64,000 bases of DNA from Virgifigura deserti (GTDB lineage: Bacteria > Pseudomonadota > Alphaproteobacteria > Dongiales > Dongiaceae): contig QOZR01000002.1 of assembly GCA_003576685.1 (NCBI GenBank), positions 124,001 to 188,000 on the forward strand. Direction: 5' to 3'. Position numbers and translations under genes: made by a program. The notes below the pieces were generated by a model. It did not search any database. It was given only the letters and a program-made list of their open reading frames with translations, and was not told the DNA's origin. This document shows, piece by piece, positions 54,936 to 62,281 of this stretch; within the stretch, counting starts at the first letter, position 1, and every line of letters starts with the position of its first letter.

Positions 54936-56144
54936 TTAATCGGCCATGAGTCCGGCGGACGAGCGCCGCCCTGTCTCCCCCACCCCCTCGCTCAACTTCG
55001 CGGCGACCCAGCGGTGGAAGCAATGGGTCGGGCCGTCCATGACAGGGGAGAAGGTGCCGCCGCCGAAGGCGGGCGAGGCGCGGCCCCGCTGCATCCCCTC
55101 GACAACGCCGATATCCTCCTCGAACACGGCGCGCCAGGCGCCGGCATTCGCGGCGCGCATCGCCGCATAATCCTCGCCGAGCGGCTCGTCGCCGACATAA
55201 TAGAGGTCGAGATGCTCCACGGTCCGGTCGGCCGCGACCGGCTCGAGGCGCATGGCGAATAAGTGGTCCGCATGGATTCCCAGCAGAACGTTCGGGAAGA
55301 GCGCGACATATTCGGCGCCGGTGGTCCATTTCTCCGGCAGGTCCGGAAAGCGCGGGAAAGGCGGGCCGCCTTCGACGAGGACGGGCGTGTAGACGAGGCT
55401 TCCCTGCCCCGCATACTGCCCCTCGGCCTCGATATTGTAGTGGTCCTCGAGCCGCGAATAGCTGTTCAACCCGGGATGCACCCAGGGCAGGTGATAGGCC
55501 TCGCAATAGTTCTCGACCGCCAGCTTCCAGTTACAGTTCACCTCGAAGCGAAGCGAGGAGTCCGGGCCGCCATGCCGGATCAGGCCCGTGTCGAAATCCT
55601 TCCAGCGTGCGGCCAACGGCGCCGCATAGGCCTCGAAGGGCGGCGCGTCGTCCGACAGAGTCACGAACACCATGTCGAGCCAAACGGCCGTCCGGACCGG
55701 CTTCAGCCCGTACCGCGCGCGATCGAATCCCTCGCAGCTATTGCGCCCCGGCCCACCGATATGCGGCGTCGCGCGCAGCCGCCCGTCGAGATCATAGGCC
55801 CAGGAGTGGTAGGGGCAGCGCAGCACGGTCTCCACGCGGCAGGAGTGGGAAACGAGCTCCATGCCGCGATGGCTGCAGACATTGTGAAAGACCTTGATGC
55901 GCCCTTCATGGTCGCGCAGCAGCAGCAGCGGAAGGCCCAGGAGGTTGACGGGAACGGCGTCGCCCAGATTCGGCACGTCCTTGCCGAGGCCGACGCAGGT
56001 CCAAGTCCGGCCCAGGACATAGTCTCGCTCGAAGCGCAGATAGGCGTCGCTCACATAGGCGTCGTTCGGCAGGCCCGAGGCCTCGGCGATCGGCCGCCGG
56101 ACGCTGGCGAGCTGACTTTCGGTCAAGGGCAATGCTGTCGACAT
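54936..56144 (-). CDS. Rieske non-haem iron aromatic-ring/quaternary-amine oxygenase, alpha subunit
   Basis: The 402-residue protein has a Rieske cluster motif Cys90-x-His92 and Cys110-x2-His113, and a catalytic domain with CNWKLAVENYCEAYHLPWVHP across two motifs, giving the two His and an acidic bridge residue for mononuclear iron. The overall look is of choline/carnitine/glycine-betaine-type monooxygenases rather than classical ring dioxygenases, but the substrate is unknown. No reductase or ferredoxin gene adjoins it. ATG 56144 follows AGGAATGCAG. It is divergent from the LysR gene, whose dyad lies 118 bp upstream. Confidence 0.9.
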   Translation of the reverse strand: MSTALPLTESQLASVRRPIAEASGLPNDAYVSDAYLRFERDYVLGRTWTCVGLGKDVPNLGDAVPVNLLGLPLLLLRDHEGRIKVFHNVCSHRGMELVSHSCRVETVLRCPYHSWAYDLDGRLRATPHIGGPGRNSCEGFDRARYGLKPVRTAVWLDMVFVTLSDDAPPFEAYAAPLAARWKDFDTGLIRHGGPDSSLRFEVNCNWKLAVENYCEAYHLPWVHPGLNSYSRLEDHYNIEAEGQYAGQGSLVYTPVLVEGGPPFPRFPDLPEKWTTGAEYVALFPNVLLGIHADHLFAMRLEPVAADRTVEHLDLYYVGDEPLGEDYAAMRAANAGAWRAVFEEDIGVVEGMQRGRASPAFGGGTFSPVMDGPTHCFHRWVAAKLSEGVGETGRRSSAGLMAD

Positions 56145-56261
56145 CTCTGCATTCCTGCGATAGGGGGCACACCGCCCGACACCTCGCCATCTACGCACGG
56201 GAGAACACCGCTGTGAACCGACCTATTTTTCATGCGATGATGAGACTGGGTTATGGCAGCA

Positions 56262-56280
56262 TAGTGTTGACGTCACACTA
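56262..56280. promoter_or_regulatory. Dyad TAGTGT-N7-ACACTA, likely LysR operator
   Basis: Perfect 6-bp arms separated by TGACGTC lie between the divergent LysR and Rieske genes, 38 bp from the LysR start. Spacing and symmetry fit a LysR-type operator (T-N11-A embedded in a dyad). Confidence 0.65.
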
Positions 56281-56317
56281 GGTAGGATCTGCCGGTCGAT
56301 ATCGATGAGGCGCCCTT

Positions 56318-57271
56318 ATGGAAAGACTGCGCTCGAAACTACCGCCCGTGAGTTGCCTTCTAGCGTTCGAGGCGGCCGGCCGTCTGGCCAATTTCACGCT
56401 CGCCGCGGCCGAGCTGAACGTCACGCAGGCGGCGATCAGCCGGCAGATCCGGGCCTTGGAGGAACATCTCCGCTTTCCCGTCTTCCACCGCCGCCATCGC
56501 GCCGTCCAGTTGACGACGGAGGGGCGCAAGCTCCACCAGGCGGTGTCGATGGGCTTGGAGCATATCGCCGGCACGATGGCGGGCCTGCGGCGCTCGGCGG
56601 GAGAGTCCCACCTGACGATCGGCGCGACGATCGGGTTCGCGGCATTCTGGTTGATGCCCCGCCTGACGCGGTTTCGCGCCGCGTTCCCCGATATTGAGCT
56701 TCGGCTGATCGCATCGGACAAGCCTCTCGACCTCCTCTCCGACGGCATCGACATCGCCGTCCGATACGGGTCGGGAGACTGGCCGGGCCTAGCCGCGACC
56801 TATCTGTTCGAAGCGGAGATCTTCCCCGTCTGCAGCCCGGGTTTCCTCGCGAAGCATCCGGGCCTACGGTCGCCGGAGGACCTGCTGAACCTCACGCTCC
56901 TGGGGTTGGACGATGTCGACCCCTTATGGCTGAACTGGGAGGCCTGGTTCAAGGAGATGGGTCTCCCACTCGGCCGGGACCCCAAGGGAAACCACCGACG
57001 CGCCTATTTCAACAACTACCCCATCCTGATTCAGGCCGCGATCGACGGTCAGGGCGTGGGCCTAGGATGGCGCTACTTCCTCGACGACCTGCTGGAACGG
57101 GGCGCTCTGGTGCGCCCGATCGAGGCCGCGGTGCGGTCCGATCTCGGATTCTATCTAGTGGTCCCTGAGGGTGTGGAGCCGTCGCGGGACGCCCGCGCCT
57201 TCCATGACTGGCTGCTCGCGAACAGCCATGCGAAGCCGGATGCCGAAGCTCAGCGATCTGCCGGCGAATAG
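56318..57271 (+). CDS. LysR-family regulator, GcvA-like
   Basis: The 317-residue protein has the GcvA-type N-terminus LPPVSCLLAFEAAGRLANFT, LAAAELNVTQAAISRQIRAL and a substrate-binding domain with LMPRLTRFRAAFPDIELRL, DGIDIAVRYGSGDWPGL and GQGVGLGWRYFLDDLL. It is divergent from the Rieske oxygenase gene and likely controls it through the dyad at 56262-56280. Its last 22 bp overlap the convergent cupin gene. Confidence 0.92.
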   Translation: MERLRSKLPPVSCLLAFEAAGRLANFTLAAAELNVTQAAISRQIRALEEHLRFPVFHRRHRAVQLTTEGRKLHQAVSMGLEHIAGTMAGLRRSAGESHLTIGATIGFAAFWLMPRLTRFRAAFPDIELRLIASDKPLDLLSDGIDIAVRYGSGDWPGLAATYLFEAEIFPVCSPGFLAKHPGLRSPEDLLNLTLLGLDDVDPLWLNWEAWFKEMGLPLGRDPKGNHRRAYFNNYPILIQAAIDGQGVGLGWRYFLDDLLERGALVRPIEAAVRSDLGFYLVVPEGVEPSRDARAFHDWLLANSHAKPDAEAQRSAGE

Positions 57272-57633
57272 ACCAGCAGGACCACGGCGCCCTCCTCGCT
57301 GCCGCTGGTATGCGGCTCTCCGGGAGCACGGCAGACGAAATCGCCGGCGCCGATCACCCGGTCCTGATCGTAGAACGACCCCTGAAGCACATAGACCTGC
57401 TCCAGCTCCTCATGCGCGTGCGACGGCGCAAAAGCGCCAGGGTCAACCTTCATCAGCCAAGTCTTCTCGCCCGACAGCGGATTCTCGAACAGCGGCCTTA
57501 TCCAGAATCCCTCCACGCCGGAAGACTGCCAAGCCGCCTCGTCCGCATCGAGATACACCGACCCGGCGACCGGCGGCGCAATCGGCCCGACCCTGTCCGA
57601 CGAGCCCGCGGGCTTCTGAAACATCTCGCTCAT
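57250..57633 (-). CDS. Small cupin-domain protein (ChrR-like)
   Basis: The 127-residue single-domain cupin has the first metal motif SHAHEELEQVYVLQGSF and a second motif with GDFVCRAPGEPHTSGSEEG, so the usual His-x-His, Glu and His ligands are present. It resembles the ChrR C-terminal cupin. Function is unknown. The ATG at 57633 has GAGGAATGACAGG just upstream. A long open frame to 58443 on this strand is a shadow of the next SDR. Confidence 0.8.
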   Translation of the reverse strand: MSEMFQKPAGSSDRVGPIAPPVAGSVYLDADEAAWQSSGVEGFWIRPLFENPLSGEKTWLMKVDPGAFAPSHAHEELEQVYVLQGSFYDQDRVIGAGDFVCRAPGEPHTSGSEEGAVVLLVYSPADR

Positions 57634-57807
57634 CCTGTCATTCCTCAACCGTGACCAAGACCTTCGCGTCTTTCGGGGTCCAATGTTGCGTACCTTATCG
57701 CAAAAGGCGGCAACGAACGAGATTGGAGAGCAACAACCGGAGTGAGCCCCGGAACCCGGATCGTCATCTTCCTCCGACAAGACTTTCCTAAAGAAGTGGA
57801 GTGGGAG

Positions 57808-58572
57808 ATGACTGCACTGGCCGCCAAGGTCGCCATCGTCACCGGGGCAAGCTCCGGCATCGGATACGCAACATCGAAGCTGTTCGCCCGGGAGGGCGCC
57901 AAAGTCGTCGTCGCCGCGCGACGTCAAGCCGAGCTCGACGCGCTCGTCGCGGAGATCACGGCGGCTGGCGGCGAGGCCGTCGCACTTGCCGGCGACGTCA
58001 GGGACGAAGCATTCTCCGAAGCCCTGGTCGAAACGGCCATAGGTCGTTTCGGCGGCCTCGATGTGGCCTTCAACAACGCCGGCGTGCTCGGCGAGATGGG
58101 AGCGACGCCTGATGTCTCGCTCTCCGGCTGGAGGGACACGATCGAGACGAACCTGACGAGCGCCTTCCTTGGAGCGAAACATCAGATCCCCGCGTTGCTC
58201 GACCGAGGCGGCGGTTCCCTGATCTTCACTTCGACATTCGTCGGTTACACGGTCGGCATGCCGGGTCTGGCCGCCTATGCGGCGAGCAAGGCGGGGTTGA
58301 TCGGCCTCACGCAGTCGCTCGCCGCCGAGCTCGGTCCGAAAGGCATCCGCGCGAATGCGATCCTGCCCGGCGCCGTCGACACGCCGGCATACCGCGCCAT
58401 GAACGACACGGCGGAGGCGCGAAGCTTCGTTGCGGGCCTGCACGCCCTCAAGCGTATCGCAACCCCGGACGAGCTCGCGAGGTCGGCGCTATACCTCGCG
58501 TCGCACGCCTCGACCTTCACGACCGGCAGCGCGCTCCTCGTCGACGGCGGGGTTTCGATCAACAGGACCTGA
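57808..58572 (+). CDS. Short-chain dehydrogenase/reductase
   Basis: The 254-residue classical SDR has TGASSGIG, FNNAG, catalytic Ser in IFTSTFVG, Tyr-x3-Lys in AYAASKAG and the C-terminal TGSALLVDGG. All catalytic residues are intact. The substrate is unknown. The ATG at 57808 is preceded by GGAGTGGGAG; an upstream start at 57742 adds 22 residues before the fold. It is followed by the APH(6)-type kinase. Confidence 0.9.
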   Translation: MTALAAKVAIVTGASSGIGYATSKLFAREGAKVVVAARRQAELDALVAEITAAGGEAVALAGDVRDEAFSEALVETAIGRFGGLDVAFNNAGVLGEMGATPDVSLSGWRDTIETNLTSAFLGAKHQIPALLDRGGGSLIFTSTFVGYTVGMPGLAAYAASKAGLIGLTQSLAAELGPKGIRANAILPGAVDTPAYRAMNDTAEARSFVAGLHALKRIATPDELARSALYLASHASTFTTGSALLVDGGVSINRT

Positions 58573-58694
58573 GCTCGTCCCAACGACTTCGAAGCAATGC
58601 AGGAATCCCGCAAGACCCGGCGACTTGCGCAACAACCGCGAGCATGGCAATCGTCATCGGCCCGATAACTGCCTTGCCGCACAATGGAGAAGCA

Positions 58695-59501
58695 ATGTTC
58701 GACGACTATCTCGCCCGTTGGCGCCTCACGCCGGACGGCGAGCCGATCGTCACCCACAGCAGCAAGCTTTTGCCCGTGCGCCGCGATGGCCTGCCCGCCA
58801 TGCTGAAGATCGCCATGGAGGCGGAGGAGCGATGGGGCGGGCTCTTGATGGCCTGGTGGCGCGGAGAAGGCGCGGCGCGTGTCCTGGCCCACGAGGGCGA
58901 TGCCCTGCTGATGGAGCGCGCGATGGGCGAGTCCTCGCTTGCCGAGATGGCCCGGAACGGTCGCGATGACGAGGCGAGCCGCATCATCTGCGCGGTGGCG
59001 GCCAAGCTGCATGCACCGAGGGGCCGCCCGCCGCCGGAGCTTATCCCCTTGTCGCGCTGGTTTGCGGAACTCTGGCCCGCCGCCGCACAGCATGGGGGTC
59101 TTCTGAGCAAAGCCGCCGCGACGGCGCGCGAACTTCTGGCCGAGCCGCAGGACGTCACCGTCTTGCATGGCGACCTCCACCATGAAAACGTCCTGGACGC
59201 CGGGCCTCGCGGCTGGCTCGCCATCGACCCGAAGCGCCTAGTGGGCGAGCGCGGCTTCGACTTCGCGAACATCTTCTGCAATCCCGATCTAGAGGTCGCG
59301 ACCGCGACCGGCCGCTTAGCGCGGCAGGCGGCCGTGGTTGCCGAAGCGGCGGGACTGGAGCGTGTGCGGCTGCTGAAATGGATCCTGGCCTGGGCCGGCC
59401 TCTCGGCAGTCTGGTACCTTGGCGACGGCGTGAAGCCCGAGCTGGATCTGGCGGTCGCCGAGATCGCGGCCGCGGAACTTGCGGGCGCCGGATACAAGTG
59501 A
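58695..59501 (+). CDS. Streptomycin-6-kinase-family (APH(6)-like) phosphotransferase
   Basis: The 268-residue protein has the APH(6)/hydroxyurea-kinase pattern: LPAMLKIAMEAEERWGG, LLMERAMG, the catalytic HGDLHHENVL (His158-Gly-Asp160) and IDPKRLVGERGFDFANIF across two motifs. The family phosphorylates streptomycin and other small molecules; most chromosomal members have unknown substrates, so resistance should not be assumed. ATG 58695 has GGAG five bases upstream; an earlier ATG at 58644 is possible. It ends 12 bp before the next SDR, so they are probably co-transcribed. Confidence 0.85.
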   Translation: MFDDYLARWRLTPDGEPIVTHSSKLLPVRRDGLPAMLKIAMEAEERWGGLLMAWWRGEGAARVLAHEGDALLMERAMGESSLAEMARNGRDDEASRIICAVAAKLHAPRGRPPPELIPLSRWFAELWPAAAQHGGLLSKAAATARELLAEPQDVTVLHGDLHHENVLDAGPRGWLAIDPKRLVGERGFDFANIFCNPDLEVATATGRLARQAAVVAEAAGLERVRLLKWILAWAGLSAVWYLGDGVKPELDLAVAEIAAAELAGAGYK

Positions 59502-59513
59502 GCGTATGAACCA

Positions 59514-60305
59514 ATGCCTCCGAATTTCGCCCTTGCCGGCAAGTCCGTTCTCGTCACGGGAGCCAACTCCGGAATCGGTCGACGGATTGCAATCGCTGCC
59601 GCCGAGCATGGGGCTGACATTGCGGTCCACTATCTGGCAGGCACGGCGAAACCCGTAGGGGCGGAGCATTCCGCCCTTGGCGTTGAAGCCGCCGAAGCGG
59701 TAATAGCCGAGATTCGGGGTCTTGGAAGGCGCGCAGTCGCCATCGATGGCGATCTCTCTGTCTCCGAAGCCCCTGCTCGCCTCCTCGCTCTGGCCGAGGC
59801 CGAACTCGGCCCGCTCTATGGGCTCGTCAACAACGCGGCTCATTGCGAGCTTCCCGACAATCTGCTGGAGGCAGACTGGGGAGGTTATCGCCGTCACTAC
59901 GATGTCAATCTTGGCGCCCCGACCATGCTCATGTCCGAATTCGCCCGGCGATACTCGAATCGCGCCCAACCTGCCGGCCGCATCGTGAATATCAGCACCG
60001 ACGCGGCACGCGCCTTTCCCGGACAGATTTTCTACGGCACGAGCAAGGCTGCGCTGGAAGCGATGACGCGGGCGGCGGCGATCGAGTTGGGCCCTCTCGG
60101 CATCACCGTGAATGCCGTCGCACCGGGCCCGGTCCAAACCGGTTACATCGACGACCTTCTGGCGGAGAAGGTCATGCCCTCGATCCCGCTCCGCAGGCTC
60201 GGGGCGCCGGACGATGTCGCGCAGGCGGTCGCATTCCTGATGAGCGACGCGGCTGGGTGGATTACCGGCCAGGTAATTCAGGTCGCCGGCGGTCACGCTC
60301 TATGA
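59514..60305 (+). CDS. Short-chain dehydrogenase/reductase with a palindrome-derived insertion
   Basis: The 263-residue classical SDR has TGANSGIG, VNNAA, Ser in VNISTDAA, Tyr-x3-Lys in FYGTSKAA and GQVIQVAGG. Between beta-2 (IAVHYLAG) and the following helix (EAAEAVIAEIRGLG) it has about a dozen extra residues, TAKPVGAEHSALGV. These are encoded partly by the GC palindrome at 59653-59676. The substrate is unknown. The start is ATG 59514, reached 12 bp after the kinase gene. Confidence 0.88.
   Translation: MPPNFALAGKSVLVTGANSGIGRRIAIAAAEHGADIAVHYLAGTAKPVGAEHSALGVEAAEAVIAEIRGLGRRAVAIDGDLSVSEAPARLLALAEAELGPLYGLVNNAAHCELPDNLLEADWGGYRRHYDVNLGAPTMLMSEFARRYSNRAQPAGRIVNISTDAARAFPGQIFYGTSKAALEAMTRAAAIELGPLGITVNAVAPGPVQTGYIDDLLAEKVMPSIPLRRLGAPDDVAQAVAFLMSDAAGWITGQVIQVAGGHAL
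59653..59676. repeat. Intragenic palindromic element in the SDR gene
   Basis: The stretch starts CCGTAGGGGCGG, identical to the 12-mer at 7687-7698, and continues into a hairpin of GGGCGGA and TCCGCCC around GCAT. It lies in frame within the SDR coding region, so it resembles a palindromic repeat that has inserted into a gene. Confidence 0.55.
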
Positions 60306-60515
60306 ATGGGTGAGGCATCCTCCTTCCCGTAGCGGCGCACTGTTCCAAGCATAACCACTTCCATAACCAGGCCTCATCCATAGGAACAGTTTTTCTACTG
60401 TTTACAGCGCGAAGCGGCGCTGCTGTGCTTATCCTTCGAACAAATAAAAATCTGACCGGACAATGCAGCCGGTCAGCAGCCAAGTTCGGCCAAAACAATC
60501 ACGGGGAGCCGCAAA

Positions 60516-62177
60516 ATGCCGAGGGACAGCCATCGCTACATTCCAGTACTCAAGGAAAAGCTGGTCGAGGGGAAGATCGACCGCCGGGAGTTTCTTCGGA
60601 CATCGACGCTCCTCGGCCTCTCGGCGACAGCCGCCTACGGCTTCGTCGGCAAGCTGCTCGGCGAGGCTGCGGTCCCCTCGGCCCGGGCGCAGGCCGCCCT
60701 GCCGAAGGGCGGCACTCTTCGAATCGCGATGCGGGTCAAAGAGGTGGCGACGCCGCACACCTTCGACTGGGCCGAGAAGAGCAATGTCTGCCGCCAGGTC
60801 TGCGAGTACCTGACCAGGACCGGCTATGACAACATCACGCGCCCCCATCTGCTCGAGCGGTGGGATGCGAGCGACGACCTGCGGACCTGGACGCTGCATC
60901 TGCGCAAGGGCATCAAATGGCATAACGGCCGCGATTTCACGGCCGACGACGTGATCTGGAACCTCAACCACGTGCTCGACGCCGCCACCGGCTCCTCGAT
61001 GCTGGGGCTGATGAAGGGCTACATGCTAAACGAGGTGGAGAAGGACGGCGTCGCGACGACCGAGCTTTGGGACGCCAACGCCATCGAGAAAATCGACGAT
61101 CACACGGTCCGTCTGAACGCGAAGGTTGCCCAGCTCGCCGTGCCGGAGCATCTCTTCCACTATCCGTTCCCGATGATCGACCCCGAAGAGAACGGCGAGT
61201 TCGGGCCGGGATCGAATGGCACGGGTCCCTTCGAGCTTGTCGAACACAGCGTCGGCCAGAAGTCCGTCCTGAAGGCGCGGCCCGGCTATTGGGGCGGCGG
61301 CCCTCATCTCGACGGGCTGGAGTTCATCGATCTGGGCGACGATCCCGCCGCGTCTTTCGCCGCTTTGGCATCGAAGCAGATCCACGGTCTTTACGCCGCC
61401 GACACGAACACGCTGGATGGGCTTAAGTCCCTGGACTTCGTCGAGATGTATCAGGCGGGGACGGCCGAGACCGCAGTGGTCCGCGGCAAGGTGAGCGAGA
61501 AGCCATTCGACGATCCGCGGGTGCGCAAGGCGCTGCGACTGGCGATCGACCCCGAGAAGGTCCTCGAAGTCTCGCTGCGCTCGCTCGGCCTGCCGGGCGA
61601 GCACCATCATGTCTGCCCGATCCACCCGGAATATGCCAAGCTGCCATTCATGAGCCGCGACGTCGAGGCGGCGAAGCGCCTGCTCGCCGAGGCGGGCTAT
61701 CCCGACGGCGTCGATCTTGAGCTCGCCTGCCCGAACGACCCGCAATGGCAGCCGATCTCCGTCCAGGCGATGGTCGAGCAGTGGGAGGATGCCGGGATCC
61801 GGGTCAAGATCAACACGATGCCCGGCGCGCAATATTGGGACGTCTGGACCAAGGTCCCGTTCGGCTACACGATCTGGTATCATCGGCCGCTCGGCGTCAT
61901 GACCCTCGGCCTCGGCTACCGGTCGGGCGTACCGTGGAACGAGTCCGGCTATTCGAACGCGGAGTTCGACCGCCTGCTGACCGAAGCGGAAGGCATTCTC
62001 GACGTCGACAAGCGCCGCGAGGTGATCGCCAGGCTTGAGGAGATCATGCAGGAGGACGGGCCGATCGTGCAGCCGATCTGGCGCTCCATCTTCACCTTCT
62101 ACGACAAGCGCGTGAAAGGCTTCCAGATGCACCCGTCGAACTACATCTTCGGCCAGGATCTGGCGATCGAGACTTAA
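60516..62177 (+). CDS. ABC transporter solute-binding protein, family 5 (peptide/nickel type), Tat-exported
   Basis: The 553-residue protein has a twin-arginine leader (DRREFLRTSTLLG, Arg23-Arg24) ending near ARAQAALPKGG, and an SBP_bac_5 domain (RPHLLERWDASDDLRTWTLHLR in two motifs, IKWHNGRDFTADDVIWNLNHV, GTGPFELVEH, FDDPRVRKALRLAID). It binds a peptide, opine-like or other solute in the periplasm. No permease or ATPase genes are adjacent in the window, so it is orphan here. The 210 bp upstream hold nothing clear. A long GC hairpin follows the stop. Confidence 0.9.
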   Translation: MPRDSHRYIPVLKEKLVEGKIDRREFLRTSTLLGLSATAAYGFVGKLLGEAAVPSARAQAALPKGGTLRIAMRVKEVATPHTFDWAEKSNVCRQVCEYLTRTGYDNITRPHLLERWDASDDLRTWTLHLRKGIKWHNGRDFTADDVIWNLNHVLDAATGSSMLGLMKGYMLNEVEKDGVATTELWDANAIEKIDDHTVRLNAKVAQLAVPEHLFHYPFPMIDPEENGEFGPGSNGTGPFELVEHSVGQKSVLKARPGYWGGGPHLDGLEFIDLGDDPAASFAALASKQIHGLYAADTNTLDGLKSLDFVEMYQAGTAETAVVRGKVSEKPFDDPRVRKALRLAIDPEKVLEVSLRSLGLPGEHHHVCPIHPEYAKLPFMSRDVEAAKRLLAEAGYPDGVDLELACPNDPQWQPISVQAMVEQWEDAGIRVKINTMPGAQYWDVWTKVPFGYTIWYHRPLGVMTLGLGYRSGVPWNESGYSNAEFDRLLTEAEGILDVDKRREVIARLEEIMQEDGPIVQPIWRSIFTFYDKRVKGFQMHPSNYIFGQDLAIET

Positions 62178-62181
62178 CAGC

Positions 62182-62230
62182 CCCCACCCCAACCCTCCTC
62201 CAGCTCGGCTGGGGGAGGGTTGGGGTGGGG
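62182..62230. repeat. Long near-perfect hairpin, 23-bp arms
   Basis: Two 23-bp arms differing at one position, which would be a T-G pair, flank a 3-base TCG loop, four bases after the solute-binding protein stop. The arms are runs of CCCCACCCCAACC type. There is no T tract, so it looks more like a dispersed GC-rich intergenic palindrome than a standard terminator, though it could block read-through. Confidence 0.8.
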
Positions 62231-62281
62231 CTCGAACCCATCGACGTTGACAAATCAAGTCATGCAGGTCATGAGCCTCGC

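Noticed and set aside
58695..59501. Acquired streptomycin resistance gene
   Set aside because: The fold matches the APH(6) family, but there are no mobile elements or integron features nearby and chromosomal homologues mostly have unknown substrates.
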